From Fidelibacterota bacterium (GTDB lineage Bacteria > Marinisomatota > Marinisomatia > Marinisomatales > TCS56): a stretch of 31,266 nt of DNA. Both the position numbers and the translations under genes were made by a program. The notes under the pieces were generated by a model, which saw only the letters and a list, made by a program, of their open reading frames with translations, was not told the origin of the DNA and did no database searches. The DNA lies in the NCBI GenBank assembly GCA_030634675.1, contig DAOWAH010000002.1, positions 1 to 31,266 of the forward strand. Direction: 5' to 3'. Of the stretch, positions 17,085 to 25,991 are shown piece by piece. How positions within the stretch are numbered: the first letter of the stretch is position 1; each line of letters begins with the position of its first letter.

Positions 17085-17579
17085 TCAGGAAAACTTATCT
17101 TCAATATTTTTAAAAGATGGAAAAAACTGTCCAGTGGTAGCACAATACCGTTCATATTCTTCGCCAAAAACTTTTTTAAGGAACCGTTCTTCCTTAGTTA
17201 CCAGCCAGCTCCAATAAAATGACAATGGTACGGCTGCTACCAGCAGGCTCCATGAATATAGGCTCAAGGCCAGGGCGCCGGTTGCAGAATAAATCAGCGC
17301 GCTGTATAGCGGATGTCGTACAAACAGAAAGGGACCGGTGGTAATCAGTTTTTGCCCCCAGTTGTTTTTAGCCAGAGTATAAAGACCGCCAACCACCAGA
17401 TAGGCGGCATCGATCAGAAACATTAACAGTAAGATAAACCGTAATACGGGATGGATTGACATCGGAGGAATATTTACTATTTCTTCCACTGTGTAGAAAA
17501 TAACCCAAATAACAACTGTAACGGCTATTCCAGCAGGACCAACACCGAAGCGACTAAAATATGATTTCTTTATATCCAC
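17085..17579 (-). CDS. Isoprenylcysteine/phospholipid methyltransferase-like membrane protein
   Basis: 164 residues with about four membrane helices (near 14-31, 44-66, 95-112, 110-126). The C-terminal half has the ICMT/PEMT signature: LITTGPFLFVRHPLYSALI, then KEERFLKKVFGEEYERYCATTGQFFP, where the RHP and the EE pair help bind S-adenosylmethionine. Bacterial members methylate lipids or other hydrophobic substrates, or have no known substrate. It is a single gene whose start lies just past the terminator of the nifJ operon, so it must have its own promoter in the short 17580-17611 interval or depend on readthrough. Confidence 0.82.
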   Translation of the reverse strand: MDIKKSYFSRFGVGPAGIAVTVVIWVIFYTVEEIVNIPPMSIHPVLRFILLLMFLIDAAYLVVGGLYTLAKNNWGQKLITTGPFLFVRHPLYSALIYSATGALALSLYSWSLLVAAVPLSFYWSWLVTKEERFLKKVFGEEYERYCATTGQFFPSFKNIEDKFS

Positions 17580-17611
17580 GTGATGAAATTACTTGGTATA
17601 TCACTTATTAA

Positions 17612-17640
17612 AAAGCCCCAGTCAAATCGACCAGGGCTTT
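17612..17640 (-). terminator. Intrinsic terminator of the nifJ operon, possibly bidirectional
   Basis: AAAGCCC (17612-17618) pairs with GGGCTTT (17634-17640). On the minus strand the hairpin is followed by a T-run (CTTTTTAATA), 31 bases past the stop of the dihydroorotate-dehydrogenase-like gene. On the plus strand ATTTTT follows, so it could also act in that direction. Confidence 0.8.
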
Positions 17641-17671
17641 ATTTTTAAAATGTATATCTATCAGCTAAAAT

Positions 17672-18661
17672 TTATTTGTATTTATTCAGCGCTTTCATGT
17701 AATTCGAACGCATAAAGGCTTCCGAGTCGGATACATTTTTCATGCTCATGCTGCCCTTCATCTGCTCAACACTTTCGTACTCATGTTCATCCATCCATGA
17801 TTCCATTTCATCAAGGATGGTTATTACATGTTCGGGGCCAAGCTTCAGTAGGGCTGAGCAAACAAAGGTAACGTCGGCACCGGCCATGAGTAATTTAACT
17901 ACATCCTGTCCGGAATGAACGCCAGTAGTGGCACCCAAATCGACTTTCAGCATTGTTGAAAGAACTGCCATCCAGCGTAGCGGCATCCTCATGTCGGTTG
18001 GCGTACTAAGGTGAACGCTTGGAACAACTTCCAGTTTTTCCAGATCAATATCGGGCTGATAAAAGCGGTTAAACAGTGCCAGACCATCAACACCGGCATC
18101 TTCCAAGCGTTTTGCCAGGGCTGGTAAAGCAGTGAGATAATGTCCCAATTTCATCGAAACCGGGATGGTAACTTGAGCTTTAACCTTTTTGAGGATTTCC
18201 ACATAATTATCCTCGATCATTGCGCTGGTTTCGTCAATCTTGGAAGGCGGACTATAAACATTCAACTCAAGGGCATCAGCGCCAGCATCCTGCAGTTTAC
18301 GGGCATAGTCGGTCCAACCACCCTGGGTACTGCCGTTTAAACTGGCAATGATTGGAATCTCAACGGCATCCTTTAAGGATCTGATATGTTCCAGGTAGGC
18401 TTCTGGTCCGCGAATAAAATCATGGCCGCCCGGAAAAAAAGACAATGATTCGGAAAAACTGTCCACACCATATTCCATGAAATGTTCAATTTCCTCGGTT
18501 TCATGACGAATCTGTTCTTCAAACAATGAATACATAACAATTGCAGAGACGCCGGCATCCTCAAGTTGTTTAACCGTGTCTATCTCCCGTGAAAGGGGTG
18601 ATGCTGAAGGAATTATTGGGTTTTTTAAATTAAATCCCAAATAGGATGTTTTTAATCGCAT
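17672..18661 (-). CDS. Dihydroorotate dehydrogenase-like FMN protein coupled to nifJ
   Basis: A 329-residue (beta/alpha)8 FMN-binding protein of the DHODH/PreA superfamily: KTSYLGFNLKNPIIPSASPL at the start, IPIIASLNGST, ALELNVYSPPS (131-140), IPVSMKLG with Lys171, and the phosphate-binding region GATTGVHSGQDVVKLLMAGAD. True class 1 dihydroorotate dehydrogenases have a catalytic Cys in LNxSCPN. Here the aligned position is Ser137 and the following Asn is Pro139. It is therefore unlikely to be an ordinary class 1 PyrD. It lies 10 bases after nifJ in the same operon, so a redox partner role with reduced ferredoxin or a nifJ-linked reduction is plausible. The start is ATG with AGGAGAATTGCA ahead. 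Confidence 0.85.
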   Translation of the reverse strand: MRLKTSYLGFNLKNPIIPSASPLSREIDTVKQLEDAGVSAIVMYSLFEEQIRHETEEIEHFMEYGVDSFSESLSFFPGGHDFIRGPEAYLEHIRSLKDAVEIPIIASLNGSTQGGWTDYARKLQDAGADALELNVYSPPSKIDETSAMIEDNYVEILKKVKAQVTIPVSMKLGHYLTALPALAKRLEDAGVDGLALFNRFYQPDIDLEKLEVVPSVHLSTPTDMRMPLRWMAVLSTMLKVDLGATTGVHSGQDVVKLLMAGADVTFVCSALLKLGPEHVITILDEMESWMDEHEYESVEQMKGSMSMKNVSDSEAFMRSNYMKALNKYK

Positions 18662-18671
18662 TGCAATTCTC

Positions 18672-21600
18672 CTACTGCTTATTTACCGGAACGCTGGCGA
18701 GTTGGTTATATTGCTCGTACCGTTTAACAACGGCTTCTTCAGCTTTATTAAGCAATTGTTCGGCGCGTTCAGGCATGATTTTAGTAAGCATTTTATAACG
18801 TGTTTCATTATAGATATAGTCCTTAAGGCTAATTGAAGGAGCCTTTGAATCAAGTTTTAAAGGGTTTTTACCTTCCTTAACTAATCGTGGGTCATGGCGA
18901 TATAATAACCAATGTCCACTGTCAACAGCCAGTTTTTGCTGGTTAAGGCCTCGTTGCATATTTATACCGTGAGCTATGCAATGACTGTACGCAATAATGA
19001 GTGACGGTCCGTCATAGGATTCAGCTTCCAGAATGGCTCGTACAGTCTGTATGTCACTGGAGCCCATGGCAATCTGTGCAACGTACACGTTACCGTAATT
19101 CATGGCCATCATACCCAAGTCTTTTTTATTGGAAGACTTGCCTGCCGCAGCAAATTTAGCAACCGATCCCAGTGGGGTAGCCTTGGAGGCCTGGCCGCCG
19201 GTGTTGGAGTATACTTCGGTGTCCATTACCAGGATATTTACATTCCGGCCTGAGGCCAGCACGTGGTCCAGACCCCCGTACCCAATATCATAAGCCCAAC
19301 CATCGCCACCCATAATCCAGACACTTTTCTTTACCAGATTATCAGCAATGGTCAATAGTTGTTTGGCTTCCGGGGTTGCCAGTGTTTTCAGTTTTCCCGT
19401 CAGTTCGGCAACCCGGTCACGCTGATCGAAAATACCGGCTTCTTCGCTCTGATCAGCATTAAGAATCGCGTCGGCCAAATCGGAACCTACCGAGCGACCT
19501 AATTTTTCCAATAATTCCTTGGCAAATTGATTCTGTCGGTCAATCGCCAAACGAAAACCAAGTCCGAATTCAGCATTATCTTCAAACAAGGAATTTGACC
19601 AAGTAGGGCCGCGACCATCGGAATTTTTGGCCCAGGGTGTGGTCGGCAGGTTGCCGCCGTAAATGGACGAACAGCCCGTGGCATTGGCAACAATCATGCG
19701 GTCACCGAATAATTGTGAAATCAGCTTCACGTAGGGCGTCTCGCCGCAACCGGCACAAGCTCCAGAAAACTCAAATAGCGGCTGTAAAAGTTGGGACCCT
19801 TTAATTGTGCTTTGTTTCAAGCATCCCCGATCAACCTCCGGCAAATCAAGGAAATAATCCCAGTTGGCGCGTTCACTTTCGCGAAGTGGTAATTGATCCA
19901 CCATGTTAATAGCCTTGCGTTTTGTATCCGACTTATCCTTGACCGGGCAGGCCTCAACACAAAGCACGCAACCGGTGCAATCTTCGACAGCAACCTGCAA
20001 AGTATAAACTTCTTCGGGCCTCCATTCACGCCCGCGAACCTTGGTGGACTTAAATGTATCCGGTGCGTCGCTCAGTAATTCCTTATCATAGACTTTCATG
20101 CGGATTACGCCATGGGGACAAACAAAGGCGCACTTATTACACTGAATACAGATATCGGGATCCCATTCCGGTACTTCTGAAGAAACATTTCGTTTTTCCC
20201 ATTGCGTGGTAGCTGTAGGCCAGGTACCGTCGGCAGGGAAAGCACTCACCGGTAATTGATCACCAAGACCAGACATTATTTTTGCCGTAACCTTTTTTAC
20301 GAATTCCGGTGCTTTATCAGATACAATATTATCCATGGCTTCCCCGGAATAATCGGTTCCGGGGATTTTTACTTCATGCAGATTATTGATGGTTTCATCA
20401 ACGGCCCGGTAATTCTTTTCAACAATCTCTTCACCTTTTTTACCATAAGTTTTTTTGATTGCTTTCTTAATTTTTGCGATTGCTTCAGCTTTGGGCAGTA
20501 CACCTGAAATAGCGAAAAAACTGGTCTGCATGATCGTATTTATCCGCACGCCCATGCCTGTCAGCTTAGCTACCTGCAACGCATTAATAACATAAAATTT
20601 GATTTTCTTCTTAATGATCTGTTTTTTTACTTTGGCCGGTAGATGATCCCAAACCTCATCGACAGCGAAGGGGCTGTTTAACAGGAAGGTGGCACCGGGA
20701 TCGGCATCTTTAAGCATGTCATAGATTTCTAAAAATACAAACTGGTGGCAAGCAATAAAATTGGCGCGGCCAATCAGATAAGGCGAGCGGATTTTTTCGT
20801 TACCAAACCGTAAATGAGAAATAGTCATGCTGCCCGATTTTTTCGAATCGTAAACAAAATATCCCTGGGCAAAATTATCTGTTCCTTCGCCAATTATTTT
20901 AATTGAATTTTTATTGGCTCCAACGGTACCATCCGCCCCGAGGCCATAGAACAGACCGCGGAATACATCGTCTCCATGGATAGAGAAAGCCGGGTCGTAA
21001 GCAATGCTGGTATGGGTTACATCATCATTGATGCCAACGGTAAAATGGTTTTTCGGGGATTCCTTTTCCAGTTCATCAAAAACACCCTTTACCATGGCCG
21101 GTGTAAATTCCTTGGAAGACAAGCCGTAGCGGCCGCCAACAATTTTGGGATAAGCAGCAAACCTATCTGGTTTTTCCATAATGGCGGTAACTACATCCTG
21201 ATACATTGGTTCGCCGACACTACCTGGTTCTTTAGTTCGATCCAATACGGCGACTTTTTTGACCTTTTCCGGCAGGGCATCAACAAAATGCTCAACTGAA
21301 AAGGGTCGAAACAGGTGGACTATTACAGCACCAACTTTAGCACCTTGTTTATTAATATAATCAACTGTTTCCCGAACCGTATCGGCACCGGAAGCCATGA
21401 CAATAATAATTTTATCCGCGTCCGGTGCACCCACATAATCAAACAGGTTATAACGACGGCCGGCCATTTTGTAGAATTTATCCATTGCTTTCTGGACAAT
21501 TGTCGGGGTGGCTTCATAATAGGGATTGCAGGATTCTCGAGCCTGGAAAAACACATCCGGGTTTTGGGCCGTACCGCGCAAGACCGGCTGATTGGGGTTT

Positions 21601-22229
21601 AAACCGCGCTTACGGTGGGCAAAAACCAAATCATCATTAATTAAAGCACGAATTTCATTGTCAGTTATTTGCGTTATTTTTTGTACCTCATGCGATGTTC
21701 TGAAACCATCAAAGAAATGTACAAAGGGTACCCGGGCTTCCAGGGTTACCGCTTGAGCAATTAAAGCCATATCCATTACTTCCTGTACGTTGCTCGACGC
21801 CAGAAATCCAAAACCCGTTGTGCGGGCAGCCATTACATCGGAGTGATCACCAAAGATCGATAAAGCATGGGTGGCCACGGTGCGGGCGGATACATGAAAT
21901 ACTGTCGATGTCAATTCACCCGCAATTTTGAACATATTTGGAATCATCAATAATAATCCCTGTGAGGCGGTGAAAGTAGTGGTTAGTGCCCCACTTTGCA
22001 AGGCTCCGTGAACCGCTCCGGCGGCCCCGCCCTCACTCTGCATCTCAATTACATCGGGGCTTGTTCCCCAAATATTTTTTTTTCCGACAGCAGACCAGGC
22101 GTCGGACCATTCCCCCATGGGTGACGATGGCGTAATCGGGTAGATAGCGCATACTTCATTGGTTTTATAGGCAACGTAGGCGGCAGCCTCGTTACCATCT
22201 ATCATAACCCTTTTTCGTTTCATAGTCAT
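18672..22229 (-). CDS. nifJ: Pyruvate:ferredoxin (flavodoxin) oxidoreductase, single chain
   Basis: It oxidises pyruvate and CoA to acetyl-CoA and CO2 and reduces ferredoxin or flavodoxin in the cytoplasm. At 1185 residues it has the full fused architecture. The N-terminal pyrimidine-binding domain carries IYPITPSSPMGE (29-40). Domain II-III has YGLGADGTVGANK (428-440). The ferredoxin-like insert has two [4Fe-4S] sets, Cys694/697/700/704 and Cys751/754/757/761. The third cluster uses Cys825, Cys828, Cys853 and Cys1084 next to the TPP-binding GGDGWAYDIGYGG (974-986). The ATG at 22229 follows AGGA at 9 bases. The DHODH-like gene follows in the operon. The enzyme is oxygen-sensitive in most organisms, which fits anaerobic metabolism. 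Confidence 0.97.
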   Translation of the reverse strand: MTMKRKRVMIDGNEAAAYVAYKTNEVCAIYPITPSSPMGEWSDAWSAVGKKNIWGTSPDVIEMQSEGGAAGAVHGALQSGALTTTFTASQGLLLMIPNMFKIAGELTSTVFHVSARTVATHALSIFGDHSDVMAARTTGFGFLASSNVQEVMDMALIAQAVTLEARVPFVHFFDGFRTSHEVQKITQITDNEIRALINDDLVFAHRKRGLNPNQPVLRGTAQNPDVFFQARESCNPYYEATPTIVQKAMDKFYKMAGRRYNLFDYVGAPDADKIIIVMASGADTVRETVDYINKQGAKVGAVIVHLFRPFSVEHFVDALPEKVKKVAVLDRTKEPGSVGEPMYQDVVTAIMEKPDRFAAYPKIVGGRYGLSSKEFTPAMVKGVFDELEKESPKNHFTVGINDDVTHTSIAYDPAFSIHGDDVFRGLFYGLGADGTVGANKNSIKIIGEGTDNFAQGYFVYDSKKSGSMTISHLRFGNEKIRSPYLIGRANFIACHQFVFLEIYDMLKDADPGATFLLNSPFAVDEVWDHLPAKVKKQIIKKKIKFYVINALQVAKLTGMGVRINTIMQTSFFAISGVLPKAEAIAKIKKAIKKTYGKKGEEIVEKNYRAVDETINNLHEVKIPGTDYSGEAMDNIVSDKAPEFVKKVTAKIMSGLGDQLPVSAFPADGTWPTATTQWEKRNVSSEVPEWDPDICIQCNKCAFVCPHGVIRMKVYDKELLSDAPDTFKSTKVRGREWRPEEVYTLQVAVEDCTGCVLCVEACPVKDKSDTKRKAINMVDQLPLRESERANWDYFLDLPEVDRGCLKQSTIKGSQLLQPLFEFSGACAGCGETPYVKLISQLFGDRMIVANATGCSSIYGGNLPTTPWAKNSDGRGPTWSNSLFEDNAEFGLGFRLAIDRQNQFAKELLEKLGRSVGSDLADAILNADQSEEAGIFDQRDRVAELTGKLKTLATPEAKQLLTIADNLVKKSVWIMGGDGWAYDIGYGGLDHVLASGRNVNILVMDTEVYSNTGGQASKATPLGSVAKFAAAGKSSNKKDLGMMAMNYGNVYVAQIAMGSSDIQTVRAILEAESYDGPSLIIAYSHCIAHGINMQRGLNQQKLAVDSGHWLLYRHDPRLVKEGKNPLKLDSKAPSISLKDYIYNETRYKMLTKIMPERAEQLLNKAEEAVVKRYEQYNQLASVPVNKQ

Positions 22230-22360
22230 AATTTTTATTCCTGCGATTAATTAAGACAATAAATTTACCAATTCGCAGACTTGCCTGTCCATTTTTATTA
22301 ACAAAATACTGTATCGTTATTTAACTCATCCACAGATTAGTTAATCGGGGGGATAAACTT

Positions 22361-23794
22361 CTATACTGCGATCGATTTCCAATCACCTTGCAAAATTTTC
22401 CAGGTCATCAGGCTGGCAAAAAGCAGGATATAAATTGCAAAGGTAAACCATGGGCCAAAGAAACCAAGACCAAAAACGACTCCTGTAAAATAGCTGACTG
22501 GGAGGAAGAAACACCAGGCAATTACAACTTCAATAACCGCAGGAAAGATGGTGTTTCCGGCTCCGGTCAGGGCAAACCATAACGTAATTCCAACCGCATC
22601 TGCAAATTGGGCAAACGCCAGAACGCGCAATCCGATAATACCTGCTTTAATGACGGCAGGATCATTTGTAAAGAGCGGTAATATCCGATCGGGGAAAATA
22701 AAAAAAATGATCCCCATCGTTCCCATTATTATCAGCGACCAGCGGACACTTTCCACAATACTGATTTCTGACAGCTCGGGGCGTTGTTTTCCAAGAAATT
22801 TACCTACCATGGTCGCACAAGCTTGCCCCACTCCGGCAGCCGGCATAAATGAGGCGCCCATAATACTGAAAACTACCTCTGTAGCCGCCAGCTCCGGTGT
22901 TCCGATCATACCTACTATTTTAAAAAACATTACGAAGCCACCCATTACCAGCAGTTCCTGTGTGGCCAGGGGCAAGGCCAGAGAAACCTGCCGACGCATC
23001 ATCTGCCAATCGAGTCGAATGCGGTGAGTCTGGTAGCGTTTCCTGATTTCCGGCACAATCAGGTACAGTAGATAATGGATTAGCAACCAGATCGATGCCA
23101 GCAGGGTCGCGGCGGCGGCACCCTTGACCCCCAGGGCCGGAAATGGCAGCCAGGCCCAGGCCAGCCCAACCCATGACAGACTCCCACCCCATAGCGAATC
23201 AAAAAAACCAGCTACACCATTGCTGCCATAAATCAATCCAGCATTGAGATATATATTTAAAGCATTAGCAACAATGGTAACATTCATATGGATACGGGTT
23301 TTTTCTACCCCAGTATAAAAGCCCTGAAAAGCAAATCCGAGGCTGCTAAAGAAAACGCTGATAAAAGCCAAAGACATATAATCTGCACACAATGGAATCA
23401 CCATCGGATCGGCCAGCAGAATCGGTGCCAGTCGGTCTGATAATGCGTAGCCAATCAGCGAGAGGGGCAGACCGCTGATTATCGCCAACAACAATCCATT
23501 GTGCAGGGCCGTACTACATTCCAACCTCCGCTGTTGGCCCAAGCGCCGGGCTGCAACGGTCTGTACGGCGGTGCGCAGGCTGATCCCCATGCTGAGAATT
23601 GTCCAGACGACCATACTACCCATACCCACCGCTGCCAGTGCAGGCGCACCCAGCCTGCCAACCATCGCCATATCTGTCAAATTCATAAAAACACGGCTCA
23701 AGTTGCTAAGAATAACTGGCAGAGCTAACAATAACACCTGACGGGATATTGATTTGTTTAAAGGAAAAATTAGATTTTTCAGTCGCAATTGCAT
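22361..23794 (-). CDS. MATE-family multidrug/cation antiporter
   Basis: A 477-residue inner-membrane transporter with about twelve hydrophobic helices in two similar halves, each beginning with a family motif: LLLALPVILSNLSRVFMNLTDMAMVGRLG and, in the second half, LALPLATQELLVMGGFVMFFKIVG. The GVGQACATMVGKFLGKQRPEL segment is the usual loop after the second-half entry helix. MATE proteins expel drugs or metabolites using Na+ or H+ gradients. It precedes nifJ on the same strand by 131 bases, too far to say whether they share a transcript. It is divergent from psuG. Confidence 0.93.
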   Translation of the reverse strand: MQLRLKNLIFPLNKSISRQVLLLALPVILSNLSRVFMNLTDMAMVGRLGAPALAAVGMGSMVVWTILSMGISLRTAVQTVAARRLGQQRRLECSTALHNGLLLAIISGLPLSLIGYALSDRLAPILLADPMVIPLCADYMSLAFISVFFSSLGFAFQGFYTGVEKTRIHMNVTIVANALNIYLNAGLIYGSNGVAGFFDSLWGGSLSWVGLAWAWLPFPALGVKGAAAATLLASIWLLIHYLLYLIVPEIRKRYQTHRIRLDWQMMRRQVSLALPLATQELLVMGGFVMFFKIVGMIGTPELAATEVVFSIMGASFMPAAGVGQACATMVGKFLGKQRPELSEISIVESVRWSLIIMGTMGIIFFIFPDRILPLFTNDPAVIKAGIIGLRVLAFAQFADAVGITLWFALTGAGNTIFPAVIEVVIAWCFFLPVSYFTGVVFGLGFFGPWFTFAIYILLFASLMTWKILQGDWKSIAV

Positions 23795-23991
23795 TTACAA
23801 GATTGTCTTTGATCTGTGAAAACAGATAGAATCAGATAGAGGTGAATCAAAAGGCTGACGGGAAGTTACCACTGTGTTAAAGATGGCACAATTTTTTTGA
23901 TTTGAATTGCAATTTAAACCGCTCTTGTCGTCACTACAGCTATGCTTTTTTCTTTTTTGCTCCTGAGGCTGGGCCTACATGAGTTGTTGGC

Positions 23992-23997
23992 TATAAT
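23992..23997 (+). promoter_or_regulatory. Candidate -10 element for psuG
   Basis: A perfect TATAAT lies 26 bases ahead of the psuG ATG. No good -35 hexamer is seen at 16-18 bases upstream. No Shine-Dalgarno sequence is visible before the ATG, so a short or leaderless-like transcript is possible. Confidence 0.3.
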
Positions 23998-24023
23998 TAC
24001 TTTTATAGATATTATCACCCGCT

Positions 24024-24941
24024 ATGAAAACAAGTTTATTACATTTTTCCTCAGAGGTGTCGGACGCGATAAGCAGTGGTTTACCCGTATTGGCACTGGA
24101 ATCGACCATTATCAGTCACGGGATGCCCTATCCCGATAATTTAGAATTCGCCCAACAGGCAGAAACTATTGCGCGTAAACAAGGGGTTGTCCCCGCAACT
24201 ATAGCTATTATTGGCGGCAAAATTCAAGTCGGTCTTAATGAACAATCCCTGAATGAATTGACCTTGGGTAAAAATATCAACAAGGTGGCTGTGCGGGATA
24301 TCGCCACCACCGTTGCCGGTCAACAATCCGGGGCAACAACCGTATCGGCGACGATGCATATCGCGGCCAGGGCTGGTATAGAGGTCTTTGCTACCGGGGG
24401 TATTGGCGGTGTCCATCGCAATGGAGAAACAACATTGGACATATCGCAAGATTTACGCGTGTTGGGTAATATTCCGTCAGTGGTTGTATCGGCTGGCATT
24501 AAAGCAATGCTCGACATCCCACTTACATTGGAGTATTTAGAAACCGAAGGCGTTACTGTTATTGGGTATCAAACCGATGTCTTTCCCGCTTTTTATTCCC
24601 AGGGATCCGGGTATTCGGTTCCAGCGCGCGCGGATTCACCAGAGGACATTGTAGCCATCCATGCCACCAACAAAACTCTTAAGATAGCCTCATCCATATT
24701 GGTTGTTAATCCAATACCCGTAAGCCACGAAATTCCCTACCAAGAAATGGAGGGTTATATAAATATAGCTTTGGATGAATGCGTCAAAGAAGGAATTCGC
24801 GGCAAAATGGTCACACCCTATCTTTTAAAGAAAATTGTTGCGCTGACAAATGGCAGAAGCTTGCAGGCAAATATCAAGCTAGCCCTTAACAATGTAAAGT
24901 TGGGGGCTCAGATTGCCAACGCTCTTAAACTACAAATTTGA
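24024..24941 (+). CDS. psuG: Pseudouridine-5'-phosphate glycosidase
   Basis: It cleaves pseudouridine 5'-phosphate into uracil and ribose 5-phosphate, part of the salvage of modified RNA bases. 305 residues. Active-site residues known from E. coli YeiN align by position: Glu26 in LALESTIISHGMP, Lys87 in NKVAVRDI, Asp143 in DISQDL and Lys160 in VVSAGIKAMLD. The manganese/phosphate region TGGIGGVHRNGE is intact. A pseudouridine kinase (PsuK) is not in this window, so its substrate must come from elsewhere. It overlaps the next gene by a TTGA stop-start and probably heads a three-gene operon. Confidence 0.95.
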   Translation: MKTSLLHFSSEVSDAISSGLPVLALESTIISHGMPYPDNLEFAQQAETIARKQGVVPATIAIIGGKIQVGLNEQSLNELTLGKNINKVAVRDIATTVAGQQSGATTVSATMHIAARAGIEVFATGGIGGVHRNGETTLDISQDLRVLGNIPSVVVSAGIKAMLDIPLTLEYLETEGVTVIGYQTDVFPAFYSQGSGYSVPARADSPEDIVAIHATNKTLKIASSILVVNPIPVSHEIPYQEMEGYINIALDECVKEGIRGKMVTPYLLKKIVALTNGRSLQANIKLALNNVKLGAQIANALKLQI

Positions 24942-25369
24942 GAAACAATATCTTGGCACACATAACTAAAATAAAAGTTCGCGGCTACCATATTGACCTT
25001 TACGGCCATGTAAATAATGCCCGCTATTTGGAGTTCCTGGAGGAGGCACGGTGGGCCATGTTAGACGATACCGTTGATCGCGAAAAATGGCATACCGCAG
25101 GGTATGGACTCTCTGTGGTTAATATTAACATCAACTATAAATATCCAGCAAATATGGGTGATGATTTAGAAATACAATCTTCCGTTTCCAAAATTGGTGA
25201 CAAAAGTATCATTTTCGACCAGCAGATTGTATTGGCTTCTGATTCAACCCCAGTAGTCGATGCTCTAGTAACCTTTGTCCTGGTAAATCGAAAGACCGGT
25301 CGTGCAATCACATTGGCCGGTGAAATCCGTAAGGATCTGGAAAAACTATCTACACTATTAAACCAATAA
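24938..25369 (+). CDS. Hotdog-fold acyl-CoA thioesterase
   Basis: 143 residues of the 4-hydroxybenzoyl-CoA thioesterase/YbgC family. The catalytic-loop motif YHIDLYGHVNNARYLEFLEEAR places Asp20 and the GHVNN turn where expected, followed by the strand GLSVVNININYKYPANMGD. It would hydrolyse short or medium acyl-CoA or acyl-ACP thioesters in the cytoplasm. The called start is TTG overlapping the psuG stop (TTGA). A second in-frame TTG at 24953, preceded by GAGA, is nearly as good. No ATG is available near the conserved N-terminus. The operon link with psuG has no obvious metabolic reason. Confidence 0.88.
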   Translation: MRNNILAHITKIKVRGYHIDLYGHVNNARYLEFLEEARWAMLDDTVDREKWHTAGYGLSVVNININYKYPANMGDDLEIQSSVSKIGDKSIIFDQQIVLASDSTPVVDALVTFVLVNRKTGRAITLAGEIRKDLEKLSTLLNQ

Positions 25370-25394
25370 TGCATAAATCCCAGATCTTCATACA

Positions 25395-25817
25395 TTGATA
25401 AAAATTAATAAGAATATCGGTATCCCGGATGATGAATTGAAATTTCATTATACACGCTCTTCCGGCCCTGGTGGGCAAAACGTTAATAAGGTTTCCAGTG
25501 CCGTATACTTAAGGTTCGATGTTTGTAATTCATCCGCCTTAACTGAAGAAATAAAAATAAGATTAATCGAATTAGCCGGTAGGCGGGTATCAAAAAATGG
25601 AGTACTTATTATCAAGGCACAACGTTACCGTACCCAGGCACAGAATAGGCGCGAAGCAATAGAACGCTTGGTCGGGCTTATTCAAAGTGCGGCTGTGAAA
25701 CCTGTTTATCGTAAGAAGACCCGGCCTCCACAAGCTGTTAAAGAACGGCGCCTAATAGACAAACATAAACAAAGTTTACTAAAACAATCTCGAAAGCCGG
25801 TTGATATATCTGAATGA
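25395..25817 (+). CDS. arfB: Alternative ribosome-rescue factor / peptidyl-tRNA hydrolase ArfB
   Basis: ArfB (YaeJ, related to mitochondrial ICT1) enters stalled ribosomes lacking a stop codon and hydrolyses the peptidyl-tRNA. 140 residues. The GGQ motif lies at 26-28 in SSGPGGQNVNKVSSAV. The long basic tail, RKKTRPPQAVKERRLIDKHK to the end, matches the tail that fills the empty mRNA channel and separates ArfB from true release factors. The only start near the N-terminus is TTG at 25395. It is 25 bases after the thioesterase stop, so the third gene of the operon. Confidence 0.92.
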   Translation: MIKINKNIGIPDDELKFHYTRSSGPGGQNVNKVSSAVYLRFDVCNSSALTEEIKIRLIELAGRRVSKNGVLIIKAQRYRTQAQNRREAIERLVGLIQSAAVKPVYRKKTRPPQAVKERRLIDKHKQSLLKQSRKPVDISE

Positions 25818-25913
25818 TTTTTTAAAAATTTAATCAATTAGTATGAACCCCAATGCAAGCCATAGACTCATTTTTCCACGTCAAGCTGCGAGGAATTTAA
25901 CCAAACCTTCTTG

Positions 25914-25955
25914 CCTGCCTTTGCCGTAGCGAAACTACGGCTTCGCGCAGGCAGG
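25914..25955. repeat. Long interrupted hairpin in a convergent gap (REP-like)
   Basis: Outer arms CCTGCCT (25914-25920) and AGGCAGG (25949-25955), inner arms GCCGTAG (25923-25929) and CTACGGC (25935-25941), loop CGAAA. It lies between the ends of arfB and the DUF192 gene. GC content is well above the surrounding AT-rich DNA. It could terminate or stabilise both transcripts, or be one copy of a genome-wide palindromic repeat. Confidence 0.6.
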
Positions 25956-25991
25956 TCCGCCGTTGCTTCGATTCATTGGAACGAAAGCGAA

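Noticed and set aside
17672..18661. Naming the DHODH-like gene pyrD or preA
   Set aside because: The catalytic Cys and the following Asn are replaced and no PreT partner is adjacent, so a specific name is not supported.
22548..23027. Plus-strand frame of 159 codons
   Set aside because: It is antisense to the MATE transporter and is explained by its codon pattern.
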